This document shows, in pieces, positions 12,966 to 25,234 of a stretch of DNA of 64,000 bases (position 1 is its first letter; each line of letters begins with the position of its first letter). The position numbers were made by a program, and so were the translations under genes. The stretch is from contig NW_024468910.1 of NCBI RefSeq assembly GCF_011745365.1, positions 3,066,068-3,130,067 of the forward strand, written 5' to 3'. The notes beneath the pieces are model-generated. The model was not told the origin of the DNA, did not search any database, and saw nothing but the letters and a program-made list of their open reading frames with translations. The stretch is from Cryphonectria parasitica EP155. Its lineage: Eukaryota > Ascomycota > Sordariomycetes > Diaporthales > Cryphonectriaceae.

Positions 12966-12989
12966 AGAGAGAGAGAGAGAGAGAGAGAG
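12966..12989 (+). repeat. (GA)n microsatellite
   Basis: About twelve GA dinucleotides in the gene-free block. Confidence 0.85.
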
Positions 12990-15740
12990 CGAAAGAGAGA
13001 TCAATCGATAGAAGGGGTTTTTTCCCTTCTTTCTTTCTCTGTCTTTTTGGTAGGGTAGATCGGGAGGGGGTCTACGCACCTTAATTGACTTGATTGGGAA
13101 CATCAAAACAAGATGCCAGTGCTTGGTCGTCCCTGGTTTCTGCATTCCTGTGAAGGAAAGAAAGGGCACGCTAATGACCTCACCATTGAGTGACAAGTCT
13201 GACAGCTGATGAGCTCTTACCAAACAAACAAACAATTTGCTGAGTAGGAGTCAATGATGGACGGGCTGACTGACTGACATTGGCGCCTTCCCTTCAGGTG
13301 AAAGTGGCCACTTCTGTCGAAAGAGGAATGGCAGGAACTTCTGCAACCGGGCAAGGGCAAACCGAAGAACTTCCTACTACGGAGATGACTGCGTCTGCTA
13401 TTGGCCAGATGGCTGACACCTGGTCCCTACTAGCGTCTTAATACATTCCCCCCCCCCGCTCAGGGCTACCGGCCTGTTTTGCTAGCGCACATCATATCAC
13501 GTCGAGGAAGGAAGAATGGTATACCCACCAAAGCCCCCTGTATGCGGGCCCAGCGGGTCGATGTCCGGGCGAGTGAATGGATGGGCTCATCAACACAGAT
13601 AGGAGTGCAGAGAATAGCCTTCTGGCCTATGGGTCCTCGGGTCCTGCCTGTACCATAGTACTGTGGTAACACGACCATGTCCAGTTCTTTTTTCTTTTCT
13701 TCTTTTTTCTTCTCCCCCCGAGTTTTTACTTTTTTGCTGATCCTCGCTCGGCTTTCCGACGGGCTTGCTACCCACACCGAATCTTACGTTGATCTACCCA
13801 TCATCCTTGGAGTCCATCTCGCTTCCTGGCCTTTGGCACGTGGTCGTCTGGCCTGGACCGATCGAGCTGTTTGCGAGCCGTCTCTACAGTGCTTGCTGTG
13901 GTACGGGCTCGTCATTGCTCTTGTCAAAATGGAATTCATCGACGACGTCTTCAGAACTTGCCTCACGACCGCCTGAGCGCATCGCCGTCCTCCTCGATGA
14001 CCATTGCCATTCTCGATGTTGATGGGGAGGACTAATTCCCTACTGCTAACAAGCAGGTAAAGAGATATGGATATAGCATAGCTATCATTATAAGCTAGGT
14101 AAGAACGTGCGTACTTCTGGCACCTGAGGGAGAGAGATCTTGACAGCAATGAGGCTCAGAAAAGGGGGGCCCGCCTGGACAGCCAAGTAGAGGCCCATCG
14201 GTTTCTGCCTTTCTCGCCAGATGAAGCCTTCCCGCGAGGTTTGAAGCTGGCTTTTTATCTGGCTCTCTGCAAGTATTTTGGCTTTTAGGTTATGGATGTC
14301 ATGGCCAGAAGTAGTTTAGCAGGTCGGCACGCTGCGGCGATCCATCATGCCAGAGGAAGAGAAGCACAGGCTGCGCCCCTGGGGCCGCGCTGACTGCTCG
14401 CGGAAGCGATACCACGGCGAGTTCGGCACCTTTCCTGTTCCTGAAACCTAGCCCACTCAAATGAAAGGAATAGGAATAGGAATCCGAATGCGGTCACCTA
14501 TCTTGATTTGTCGACAACGTGTCAAGCCCCAGGATCTTTCCGAGGCACCAAGAGGGTTTCTTTTGAGAGACGATCTTGAACACTTCTGGAGTTTGGAAGA
14601 GAACCTTTAGCATCTGCACGGGTAGCCGAGCATAGATGATTGGCCGGCCGTCCGTCTGCGGCTGCGCTGACCAGCTTACGATGCGTGCGCAGCCAGCAAC
14701 CCCTTCTTTCCTTGTTGAAGCACTTCCGTCCGCAGGGCAGACCAGGCCCTACGTAATCAGCCGTGCCACCTGGCGCTGTTCAAAAACATACAAGCACAAA
14801 CAAAAAAAGAAAAAGGGAAAAAAAAAAAGAGGGGTCCATATTCATGCCCTCATATGATGGTTTTGCTTTCTGCATTTTGCAGAGGTGAGAGATGCTGGAT
14901 TGCAGTTCTAAATCGAGTGCTCTCAAGCGTCCGAGATGATCGAATGATTTTGGGCGATCAGCCGCCTGCGAGCCAGGCTTGAAGGCGGCGGCTGCCAGGG
15001 TTTGGGACTACACCACGACCCCTGCACGCCTCATCTCACCCCAGGCCTGAAACCCCAGCTGCCTCACGATGTGAATCATAACCGCCGTCGGCCACCATCC
15101 TCAAACGCTGTTCGTGAAAGGACGGACAAGGACACAGGTGATGGTAATCATTCCCCCCAGAGCCGAGTAACGCCTCTCCGTCTCGTCCTGGTGGGGAGGA
15201 GTCGGAGTTCTGAAGCAGTCCTCAGCGAGTTTATTTGGGTAAGGAAAGGTTGAGCTCTATGGGTCGAGTGACCTGTGTTTCCGCCGTGTTTCTGCTGGTC
15301 TCGACGGTAGCCCTTGCAAGTATCGTCTTGCGCTACACCTCTCAATTCTTTTCTTTTTCCCCTTCTTTGCTTCCTCTTCATCCTTTCTCCTTTGTTTTGG
15401 CTTCGTTTTCAAGGCAGACTCAAGTAATAGGAGGATTGCGAGCCCTTCGACAAGAGTTTCATGGACCCATAGGCGCTTGGCCGTCATCTTCAGTCATACT
15501 TTCCCACCCCTTTCCATCATTCTTTCACCGACTGGGCTTTCTTGTTCTCTTCTTGTTTCTCTCTTGTCGTATCGACCACGCTCATTGCTGCTCGGACTAG
15601 TCTCGCCACTGGTGGAGGACCCGCAGGACGATACTCACACGCCAAGACCGCCTACATTCTTTTCTCGCCGACGACGACGACGAACAACACATTATTTCGT
15701 CGAATATCATCATAGTGACGCAGGTCGTCAAGTATAATCA

Positions 15741-15784
15741 AACGGACGGACGGACGGACGGACGGAAAGACCGACCGACCGACC
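15741..15784 (+). repeat. Tetranucleotide arrays (CGGA)n then (CCGA)n in the tetraspanin leader
   Basis: About six CGGA/GGAC units are followed after a short AAAG break by about four GACC units, ending some 120 bp before the tetraspanin start codon. They probably lie in the promoter or 5' UTR. Confidence 0.8.
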
Positions 15785-15902
15785 AGAGCAGGACAGGTTG
15801 AGGAGCAGTTTCCCTCGGACTGCTCAGTAGTAGTAGTAGCGAGACCAGAAGGACGACAAAGGAGAAAGAGGCCATCACGATTCCTAGCACAAAGAAGCAA
15901 AA

Positions 15903-16762
15903 ATGGTCAACAAGGTACTGGGGGCCTATGTGGCCGCCGACTTGGCCTTCGCGGTCACGGGCGCAATTCTGGTCGGCTTCTGCGTCGTCACGCAGAACAC
16001 CATGTTCAACGCGCCGACGAATGGTACGGAGGCTGTTGAGCACCTCCTCTTCCGGGAGTTCCCATTGACAGGTACGTGAACCGGATCGCTGAGGGGATAC
16101 CGGATTGGGGATTACGAAGAAAAAGAGAAAGACGAGGACATGATGGAAGAGAAAAAAGCAAGCTGACAGATGATCACATCGCAGCGGGTATCGCCAACGG
16201 CGTCATGGTCTTTGTGACTTTCGCCCTCACTATCCCCGCCATAGTGATGCCCACCCGCGGCTGGCTCAAGCTCTCAAGCTACTTCATCGTCGCCAGCGCC
16301 CTCTTTTCCGTCATCCTGGGTTTGTATATGTGGATCCTCACGCTACGGACCAAGGAGACCTTTTCACCTATATGGGATGCCCAGACCTCGACGGTGCAAG
16401 ACCTGATGCAGACTTCGGTACGTGTTTTGTGCCTGACATGCATGTGTATGGGTTGACTGGCTGACATGGAGATCTTTCCCTAGTTCACCTGCTGCGGCTA
16501 CTTCAACAGCACCTCGCCCGCCTTCGTCACGGACGCCACGTGCCAGTCGCCCGCGGCCGCCGCCCTGATGCGAGGCTGTGCTGCGCCGATTGCCAGTTTC
16601 GCCAACGTCTTTGTCGACGACATCTTCACCGCCGTCTTCGGTATGGCTGGCATCGATGCCGTGCTCCTTCTCGCCACTGCGTGCCTGCTCAAGGACCGCA
16701 AGGAGCGCGCCCGCTTCAGGTACATCGACTCCAAGGCCGAGGGCAGGTCAGGGTCGATCTGA
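15903..16762 (+). CDS. Tetraspanin-like four-span membrane protein with CCG motif (3 exons)
   Basis: CDS is join(15903..16071, 16185..16417, 16484..16762), 226 aa, the usual tetraspanin size. Tetraspanins organise membrane microdomains; in plant-pathogenic fungi the Pls1 class is needed for appressorium function. Span 1 is about residues 8-30 (YVAADLAFAVTGAILVGFCV). A short first loop carries an NGT sequon. Spans 2 and 3 are in exon 2 (GIANGVMVFVTFALTIPAIV and SYFIVASALFSVILGLYMWI). The large second loop contains the diagnostic CCG at the start of exon 3 (FTCCGYFNSTSPAF) plus two more cysteines (ATC and RGC). Span 4 precedes a basic cytosolic tail. Introns of 113 and 66 nt have GT-AG ends and CTGAC branch sites, and both junctions keep frame (LT/AGIANG, QTS/FTCCG). 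Which fungal subclass (Pls1, Tsp2 or Tsp3) it belongs to was not settled; the CCG and length favour a Pls1/Tsp3-like member. Confidence 0.85.
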
Positions 16763-18316
16763 AGAGAGAGAGCGTAACCCCCCCCCCCCTGGTTTCCTAA
16801 GTGGGCGAGTGGAGGGTGTGCTTCTGATGGTTAGGATGAGGAGAATTTTGACTCAATTGGTCTTACTCTTGCATCTGGTCAGAGGGGAAACTTTCCACAC
16901 AGCCTGCCCAATGGATAGATGGGGCCTAAATTGAAAGAGGGGATGGATGGATGGTCTTTGGGTGGTTGAGACAGGGGGAGAAACTTAATGCACAAGTTCC
17001 ACGACGCATATGCATCACGAGGGAACGAGGAGGTGGGTTGGCGCCCATATGGGAGGGTAAAGGCGGTTGGATCGTATGTGGGATGTGAGGGTTGGATCTA
17101 CAGAGCGGAAAAGACTGGAGGGATCGTGTTGTTCATCGGGGTCTAGGAGGGGGCGATGACTTCTTTGTACCTCGCCCCTCTGGTACCTCCCCACCACGCA
17201 GCTCCTGGCTTTTTCCTTCCCGTCCACCAGTCTTATTCTTTCGGTTGTTTTTTTTTTTTTTGGTTTTTTTATATCTCTACCTTTTATTCTGTTGTTGATC
17301 TAGTGTGTTGAGAGTCCCCTCCCTTCTTCATCAAGATGTGCTGGGCACTACATAAGGATATGGAGCGTTAGACTTGAATAGAAGGTTGTAGTAGTGTACA
17401 GCTCCTCTTTTTTTCTTCTTTCTCCTTGACCCTCTCAGCTTTGAATAAGAAAGCTCCATTGTCTTCTCCCTTGGTATCCATATGACTTGAAGAATGCAAG
17501 ACGCCTGCTGATCTAACCCCCCACAGATATCTTCACGTGTCTCCTAATAATAGTACCAGGCAAGCCTACGTATGCCTCGGATGCCGGCCGACCACCCACA
17601 CCCTCCTCCTCTGCACATGCATGATTCGAGGTAGACAAGGTAACAAACCGAGGCATCGCGCCCCGTAACCCTCTAGGGCCCTGCATAGATAGATAGAGGG
17701 TTTGCGAGCGTGAGGTAAGTAATCGGACGAAAAAGAAGAGAGAGACAGAGAAAAAAACCCGCGCGTGCCGTCCTAGCCGTCCAAACCTTGGGGCGTGACG
17801 CCTCATGCTACCCAATGCGTCTCAGCGTCTGGAAATGGACCACGCCCAAACTCCTGCCCCTGGTTACTTCTTACGTGTTCAATGAACTGCATTTGCAATG
17901 ATGGAAAAGGAAAAGACGTTGGACCTTCCAAATGGCCTCAGTTGACTTGCCAAATTGACCATTGGTAGGAGCAGTAATCCTAAAGGAGAAGCCCTGATAT
18001 CCGATCTAGTCAAGCTCAACGAAGTCGAAGGGGGGTAAGACTGATCAAATTTATGTTATCCAATCCCGTGTATGTATATATGTGTGTGTGTGTGTGTATC
18101 TATGGTATATCGCGTCATACCCAAACCCAACCAGATGATCCCTCAAACCCAACCCGATGAGCCCTCAAACCCAAAGTTGTTCAAGAGACCGGGTTTTTTT
18201 CAAACAAACAAAAAGCCAATCGAAACGCCATAGACACGCTGTCAACCCGCAGTATTGTCTCCGAAAGCCCATGAAGCAAACAAGCAAAGCCAGGTAGGCA
18301 TCAATCAACCATCTCT
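16763..18316. other. Intergenic region between convergent tetraspanin and NIPA-like genes
   Basis: No gene is supported in these 1.55 kb. Contents include a C-run just after the tetraspanin stop, a T12 run near 17249, a (GT)n run near 18080-18097, and about 2.5 copies of a 22-bp unit based on CCCTCAAACCCAACC at about 18121-18175. Both flanking 3' UTRs should lie here. Confidence 0.5.
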
Positions 18317-20174
18317 CTATACGGCGGAATCATCCTCTCTCCTCTTGCCCGTAACCATATCCTCACTGGAGCTAGCCGGCGGACCGGGCTGTGGGGTGGG
18401 CGGCGGCGGCGGCTCATCGCGATAGACGCCGAGCGCAGGTGATGCGACCGCACCCTCCTCTCCGTCGCGGTACTCCGTTGAGCTGAGCGGTGGGGCGAGG
18501 AGGTCTCCGGATGAGTTGTTGTGTCTGCTTCGCCACCACCTTGAGATGCCGCCTACAGCACCCTGCAAACCACCAACACCACCTCCTACGCTTTTCCTGC
18601 GGGTTGTCCGGCGGGCAGTAAAGCCCGGGAACCCGGTGGACTTTCTGCGCAGACGGAGATAGTCTGACTTAGATGACCGCGGTGGCCGGTCGCCGCTAGC
18701 AGGCCCGTCGGTAAGGGGGCTGTCGAGGTTTTGTCGTTGGCGGGAGACAAGGAGAGGCCCATCGCCCACAGGCAGAGTCTTGGATCGTAATCTGCCCATG
18801 TTTTTGGGCACGGGCGAGTAGGGAGTCTCTTCGTCGTCCAGCTCGCCCCAGATCTCCCGCCTCTCTTGCCACTGCGGCTGCACAAACGAGGCCCTCTTGC
18901 GGCTCATCTTGGCCGAAGACCTTCCGAGAGGTAGGGGATCTGGCCTGCCACGCCGGACTGTGTCTCGTTCGAAATTGTCAAAGGTGTTGTACTTGTAGGT
19001 CGTAGGAAGGATGTCATCTTCGTCTCCAGTAGTTCCCAAAAGGAGTCCCTCCTCCTCCTCGTCCTCTTCGCCATCAGTGTCTTCCACGAGCCCGAGACCG
19101 GGTGCCAGAGAAGATTGTCCAACACCGGGGGTGTGCTGCTCGTCGCTGAGTCTCCATGACAGGGCAAGGACACCAGAAAGGAGGATGACGGTGCCCAGTG
19201 CTATCAGGCACCCGTGCAGCGGGCTGATCAGCTCCGTCTGGTCAAAGTAGATGAGCCCGTCGAGGATAGCTATGATGTTGTAGATGCAAAAGACTAAAGG
19301 ATAGAGGACGCTCGTCGAGACCAGCTTAAGGCCTCGGTGTAGATAGTAGAGCTGCGTCAGGGCGAGGGTGATGAGGGCCAGCACGATCACCCAAGCCTGC
19401 CAGTGGACAAACTGGTTCTGTCCATCCACAAGTGTCTTGATCAGAAGCTCGACGGCCGACTTCGCCACCAAGAGCGAGTGGGCGGATAGTATACCGCTGA
19501 CGCAGCCGAATGACAGACCACGGAGGAGGCGAAACCGCGGGTTCTGTGACAGCTTGAGGAAGTGATTCGCAACATCGACGGATACGCAAATGGCAATCAC
19601 AAGCACGACCTGCAGCGCCATCCACAGCACAAAGGCCTGCCTCCCCAGCAGCTCCAGCAGCTCGTCCAGGGTGTGCGTCGGCGAAGGTATGGCTCCAAAG
19701 ATCGCGATCATCACAGCACCTATACAGACCAACAAGGTCCCCCATAATGACCACCTCGTGAAGGGCTCGCCCAGTATGAGTGTCGCGCAGATCGAGTTGA
19801 AGACCAGGCCCGACGCCTGGAGTGTTGAAAGGACCGGCAACGGTAATGTCGAGATCTGAATCGTGCTCCCCAGGAGATTTGATATTATAAACATGGCCAT
19901 CCCCAGCTGCCATCTTCTCCTCCGGTGTGGCGGTCTTCGCACGTCGTGTGGTCCCTTCTCATCCTCGAGGATGTGCGATTTGCGCTGTAGCGTGAGACCA
20001 AGGCTCTGGACGCTGGTCGATATCAATCCGACTATAATTCCGAGCTGTACACAAGAGGCGATAAGTCAGTCCTGCACACACCGCGCTCGTGGTCCCTCAT
20101 CATAGAGCCTCGCTGCTGCACCGAGTACGCACCGCAATGCTCCCGCCAGGGGACATCCCACCGAGTGACCCCAT
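18317..20174 (-). CDS. NIPA/DUF803-family membrane transporter (2 exons)
   Basis: CDS is the complement of join(18317..20044, 20133..20174), 589 aa. The family (magnesium transporter NIPA, DMT superfamily) moves divalent cations, chiefly Mg2+, in animals; the fungal members are largely uncharacterised. Exon 1 encodes only 14 residues (MGSLGGMSPGGSIA), continuing across an 88-nt intron into LGIIVGLISTSVQSLGLTLQ, the first span and a strongly conserved family start. The following residues RKSHILEDEK are typical of the loop. About eight further hydrophobic spans occupy residues up to roughly 310. The remaining C-terminal half is a soluble, disordered tail rich in Glu, Ser, Arg and Pro, including an EDTDGEEDEEEEG block, probably a regulatory cytosolic domain. 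The gene is divergent from V-ATPase subunit E. Substrate is inferred from family only. Confidence 0.88.
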
Positions 20175-21636
20175 TGCGCGGATGCAGTCACACAGGGAGG
20201 CATCTGCCAGTGGAGGATGATCTGTCAAGGAGGAAAGGATGACAGATGTGTTGTTGGCGAGGTTCGTCGCTGACGCAGAATTGGGAGGGCTCGTCGAGGA
20301 TCAGGCTTATGCGTGTCGGTCGTCAAGGAGCTTCGAGGAGATCCCGCCGGGTCTCTTCGAGTCCTCGCACCTACGCCTGGCATGCAGCCAAGCAGTTCAG
20401 GTCGGGACTGCAGTCACACAGCTGATAATCGCTACTGGTACTTGATCTACCTCGAGCGCTGTTCGAAAGGTCTTGGTCTCGTTGAGGAGGATCGTGGGTT
20501 GAGGAGGTTGCGTAGCAGTCGGTGGCTGTAGACCGTGGGAGATGATGTTGGGAGGATGACCTCACGACCGCGGGCCTCTAAGGGGCCGGGGGGGCGTTGG
20601 ACAGATGGGTGGTCTGTTTCGGAGTGCTGAGATGCCGCGGGTCTGCTGCCAGGTCGGTCGTCGACTGGTCAGGGCGGGTCACAGGAACTATGGCCCCAAG
20701 GGAGATAGATCGGTGGGTGGTTTGTGTAAGTCTGAAGATGAAAAGGAATTTGAGACATGAAAAAAGAGGGTGGGTGGGATTGGTTAATTACTACTTTCTC
20801 ATATACAAAAGGAGAACGAGTCGTCGTGATGCGCAAGCAGGTGATGTGCTTCCGTGACCGTTCCATGCAAGTGCACACAGGCATATCCCAGGTCTTGAGT
20901 CAATGCTGAAGCCGTCCCATCAGTGCCTGAAAGCCGCCGCTTTCGCGCTTCTCCCGGTCCCTGCGTCAACGGTCCCTCCAGGCCAATCATGAGGTGGCCA
21001 ATCACTAGAGTTGCGGTGCTGAAAAGAGCCGGTGCAGCCCCAGCTACTGGGGCGTTGCTAGCACTTGGCTGACTGGTTGCAGCAGCGCCTTACCACAGGG
21101 CGGTATGCTGTACGACAGCAGTTTCTCTAGCTTGCTCAGGCCTGGACCGGCCACTGCGGGGGCCCATTGCAGCCTCTGAAGACGCTGGAGCTTTCAAGGA
21201 GCCACCACTGCCGCCGGCAAGCCACCCCAGCCCCAAACTGCAGTACTATGAGGAGGGGTGCCGTGTGGCTAGTAAGTGGCCTGCAGCTGGGAAGCTGACG
21301 GTTCGTCATTGAGTGACGGTGTCGGAGCTGCTGTGTGCTATGTATGGCGACAAGCCACTACCCAAGGCGTAGGATCCACCAAGCCTTCCAAAGATAGCTC
21401 GCTCTCTCAACTACGTACTCTTGTACATCTCACGCACCTTCAACAACCCTCGCAAACACCGTTAACGAAACAACTTCCCAACACTCCACCCCCCTCTCCC
21501 CGCCCAGGCTTTTTAGAATTCCCTCCGGAAGCTTTCTCGCCCCTGCGTCCTTGCGAGCAACGAGCTCGTAGGCCTTCTTCAGCGTCATTCACCTCGCACC
21601 TCCTTATCTGCAGCCGTAGTAGAACCACCGCCCAAG
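20175..21636. promoter_or_regulatory. Divergent intergenic region between NIPA-like gene and V-ATPase subunit E
   Basis: This 1.46-kb stretch separates two head-to-head genes and should hold both promoters. No ORF has a recognisable domain. The part from 21410 to 21635 is pyrimidine-rich and likely the promoter-proximal leader of the V-ATPase gene. Confidence 0.5.
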
Positions 21637-22552
21637 ATGTCGCAAGTCCACGCGTTGTCCGACGATCAGGTACGTGCGATACCACACTCTTGTCCAAGCT
21701 TCCCGCATTCGTAGACAGAGGCTGACCTATGCACCTACTGCCCCAACATCAAACAGGTCGGACAGGAGCTCCGCAAGATGACGGCGTTCATCCGGCAAGA
21801 AGCCTCCGAGAAGGCCCGCGAGATCGAGATCAAGGCAGACGAGGAGTTCGCCATCGAGAAGTCGAAGCTGGTGCGCCAGGAGACGGACTCCATCGACACG
21901 GCCTACGAGAAGAAGTTCAAGCAGGCCACCATGTCCCAGCAGATCACCCGGTCCACCGTCGCCAACAAGACCCGCCTCAAGGTCCTCGCCGCCCGGCAGG
22001 AGCTGCTCGACGACATCTTCGAGGACGCCCGTAAGCAGCTAGCCACCGAGGGCACCAGTGATGGGGACAAGTACGCCGCGACGCTCAAGGGTCTGGTGCT
22101 CGAGGGCATGTATGCCATGAACGAGCCCGAGTTGGTGCTGCGGGCGCGGAAGGTAGATTTCGATGCCGTGAACAAGGCAAGCGAAAAGGCTGCCGCCGAG
22201 TATAAGGAGAACGTGGGCAAGGAGTGCAAGGCCAAGATTGACGAGAAGAATCCTCTGCCGGAGGGAAGGTAAGGACATCCAAGTTTTACCCCCGCGCCCT
22301 CCCCGTTTTGACCGAGCTGGTGGAAAACCGTCGCCATACAAAGGTTGAGATCCTGGACATGATCTGCTAACACACGAGGCTGTTGTTGTTGTCACTCACA
22401 GTGCTGGCGGTGTGTTCATCATTGGTGGAGGCGGCAAGATCGAGATCGACAACACCTTCGAGGCGAGGCTGGTGCTGCTCGAGGACAGCGCCCTACCAGC
22501 TATGCGCAAGACCCTGTTCGGCGCAAACCCCAACCGCAAGTTCTTCGACTAG
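21637..22552 (+). CDS. vma4: V-type H+-ATPase subunit E (3 exons)
   Basis: CDS is join(21637..21669, 21757..22268, 22402..22552), 231 aa, the standard length. Subunit E pairs with subunit G to form the peripheral stalks that hold the catalytic V1 head against the vacuolar membrane sector during ATP-driven proton pumping. Exon 1 encodes MSQVHALSDDQ, and exon 2 begins VGQELRKMTAFIRQEASEKA, the long N-terminal charged helix. The C-terminal globular part includes RLKVLAARQELLDDIFEDAR and, after intron 2, GGVFIIGGGGKIEIDNTFEA with the final TLFG near the end. Introns of 87 and 133 nt have GT-AG ends. The second splits the AGT codon of EGS/AGG. A tiny first exon is the usual fungal architecture. 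The gene converges on the gene ending at 22875. Confidence 0.97.
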
Positions 22553-22874
22553 GCCCACTACTACTAGACATAGAGAGATATACCTCACACTGGGTATGCA
22601 TACGTGCATTGTATCTGAATTTGTTTTTTATTATCATTCCATGTTTGGTCATTTAACATAGCGGGAGAAAGAAAAAGAAAAAAGGCTTGGGACCTCCTCT
22701 TGTCTGCTTGTGTGTGTTCGTTGGGTGGTATTCCATCCCAGTCCATTGGCTACATATAAGGAACACTTGTAAGTCCGGCTTCCAAGGTGGTAGGCATACA
22801 GGATCGTTGTACATGTACAGTTTCATAATTCGTCAAGTCGGGCCCGTGCCCCCCTTCCCGGCCCAGCGCAGGTA
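22553..22874. other. Short convergent intergenic region
   Basis: 322 bp between the stop codons of V-ATPase subunit E (+) and the CANIN-like gene (-). It holds only the two 3' UTRs, including an AT-rich part at 22610-22685. No ORF or repeat of note was seen. Confidence 0.6.
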
Positions 22875-25234
22875 TCAAACCACCAGGTCCGTCTCAATGT
22901 TAATGCTGGCCGTGCGGACTTCCTGGCTCTCCATCTCAACTTGATCATCGCTCAGGAAGAAATGCTTCATGAACTCCTGCTGTTCCCGCTGTGTTGCCGT
23001 ATCATCCTTTCTCTTCATCTTTTCGTGACGGATGCCCTGGATCTTAGGCGGCTTCCTGGCCCGCACCTGGTACAACAGCCTCTCACGTGCCACCTCTATG
23101 GCACTCTTGGCCTCGATTCTCGAGACGTGGATTCCCTTATTCTGCGGTGGCGCCACCCGGGTTACCAGGTTCTTCAAATGATGCGCCAGTTTGTCGACCT
23201 GCGCTTCAAAGTCCCGGCTTTCCGCCGCCGTGAGCGTGTACTCGTCCTCGGACGTTCCGCCCAGGGCAGTATTAAGTAGAAGCATGAGAGCCTTCAGCTC
23301 GACGTAGTCTGTCCCTGCATGCACAGCGAATTCTTCTTCTTGCAGCCGGCCCATCACAGCGCCGAAGTTGGCCGTGTCCTCCAGTCGCTGATCGACTCTT
23401 GCCACGTCGTCGAAAAAGAAAGCAGACGCAAGCCGACGTTTGAGGTCGAGAATACGTCCGTCCAGGTCAGACGCGAAGTCGTCCTGTTGTAGGAAAGGAC
23501 CGAGGCGAGAAATAGCCCGCAATCGGAAGGCTGCCTTTGGTGTGCTCTGGTAGATAGATGCACAGACTTCTCGGCACTAAGAAAGGGAGAAGAGTATATG
23601 TAAGCAAAATGTGACTGCGGCAATGGCAAGACAGTCATGAGGCTACTTACAAAATTGGTCCACTCCTCGCCCGGCACGCTGCGGGCGACGAGTTCCGCCG
23701 TCAACTGCCAGTCCTGCGCGAGGCCAAAGTTCTGAAGAGCGACGTGGTCCATGCCCAGACGCAAAAGGATCTGCATTGCCGTGGCCCGGCTTTCTGGGTT
23801 CATGGAATGCGAAATGCTCCGCAGAAGCTTGAGAAAGGTCTCAAGACGTGTCCACCTCCAGTCTTGATAAGGATCGTCGATGGCGTCCCTGAGCGTGACA
23901 GGAGATAGCAGGTTCTCCACGTCCTTGGTTGCGCCAAATTTCCGGGACAGAGCTTGTAGAAGGCCAGGCGTAACAAGCTGGCGCACCTGGTCGTCGCAGA
24001 TGTGCAGCAGCTTCACGTACTCTTCTGTCAGATCTCTTCGTCTCTCACGGCAGACCTCGTACAACAACCAAAAGAAGATTTCATCCGGCATGTTTCGAAG
24101 GATTTTCTGGACATCGTACGGAAACCCGCTCTGGAAATGCATGCTGCGGTCCTGCTTGTCTGCGAGGATCTGCCAGGCCCCCTTGGCCTTTTCGTAAGGA
24201 AACGGGTTGCCTGCAGTGAGGAGGGACTCAGGTTCGGGCTCCGTCTGCTCGAGAAAATAGTACTCCCTGCTGCCAGCATTGACATTCGCCCTGTCCAAGG
24301 CCCTGACAACCCGCATCTTGCCGGTGGCCCCTCCTTCGCTCTCGTCGGCGGTCGCAGCGGCAGTCGCAGCAGCAGACTCAATCATTCGCCTCTTTAACTG
24401 CTGAGCTGCCTTGTTCCTCCGCTCGTCCTCGTCGCCGTCATCTTCGGTCTTTTGGGGCTGAGATTCGTCCTGCTTCACGACGACAAGGGCCTTTCCAGTA
24501 GCGGCAGTAGCAGCACCATCTCTCCGCGCCTGCAGGTTTTTCTTCTCGCCCTTCAACAGAGTCTCGAACCTCCTCGCGCTCGAGATTGTATCGTCATCCG
24601 TCTCGTTCAACTGCAGCAGGCTCCCCAGGTCGTATCTCTTGTTCTTGTTGTTCTTCTTCTTCTTTGACCGGATTGTCAGCGGGGTCGAGAAGAAAAAGGC
24701 CTTGTCTGGAAGCGTCCTCTTGGCCCGCGGCGTCACGCATACACCGCTCGGTCTTGCTGTTGTTCCCACCACCTTGGACTCATCATCCGCCGGTCCCCGT
24801 CGTGACCCTGACGGCGTGCCCAGGCCAAGGATGTCTGAGAGGTCAGATCCGTCGCTTCCGAGCCCGTCTTCTTCGTAGAAGTCGCTATCGTCGTCGTCAG
24901 ATGCGTCAATCACGGCGTCATGTGCATAAATCTGTCGGGGCCGGGCGGCGGCCGATGGGGAGGGTGTGAGAGAGGCAGCGCCTGCGGGAAGCGGAGTGGG
25001 CGGGGTGTGTACGCCCGGGGACGACGAAGGTGTTCGTGACGGCGCGGCATGGAGGGCCTGATCAAGGGGAGAAGAGGAATGGGAGGATGACGACGATGGT
25101 GACGGTGATGCTGGAGGCGGTGCTCGGGCGGCAGTGGCGCGGCGCGGTGGTGGTGCTGGTGGGTTAGACGAGACGCGCGAGACTGCTCGTGATTTGGTGA
25201 AGAAGAAAGACCGGATGTCGCCGTTTGAGGGCAT
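22875..25234 (-). CDS. Candidate CANIN-domain (SLF2/FAM178-like) genome-stability protein with N-terminal PIP-like motif (2 exons)
   Basis: CDS is the complement of join(22875..23576, 23651..25234), 761 aa. The N-terminal half is disordered (poly-Ser/Pro/Ala, acidic DASDDDDSDFYEEDG, basic KKKKNNKNK). Residues 4-11 read NGDIRSFF, close to the PCNA-binding box QxxIxxFF, with Asn for Gln. The C-terminal half is helical and ordered, from about EYYFLEQTEPEPESL through PYEKAKGAWQILADKQDRSM, DWRWTRLETFLKLLRSISHS and, after a 74-nt phase-0 intron, CREVCASIYQSTPKAAFRLR. This layout recalls fungal proteins annotated with the CANIN domain (coiled-coil SMC6 and NSE5 interacting), linked to loading SMC5/6 at damaged DNA. 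That assignment is from memory of the family pattern, not a search. The start ATG at 25234 follows a longer open frame that begins only with TTG. It converges with V-ATPase subunit E. Confidence 0.75.

Larger units (their letters stand above)
7883..15902. other. About 8 kb without a supportable gene, upstream of mcm1 and tetraspanin
   Basis: The start codons of mcm1 (-) and the tetraspanin (+) face away from each other across this block, so it contains both promoters. ORFs up to 279 codons occur but are Arg/Ser/Pro-rich, run through microsatellites and show no domain. Visible content: five copies of a decamer at 8591-8640, a (CAG)10 tract followed by alternating CG at 9795-9838, (CT)n at about 10739-10767, a G run near 12219, (GA)n at 12966-12989, and tetranucleotide arrays at 15741-15784 close to the tetraspanin start. 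Pyrimidine-rich tracts at 15330-15560 look like the leader or promoter of the tetraspanin. A long non-coding RNA or unusually long 5' leaders are possible but cannot be shown. Confidence 0.5.
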
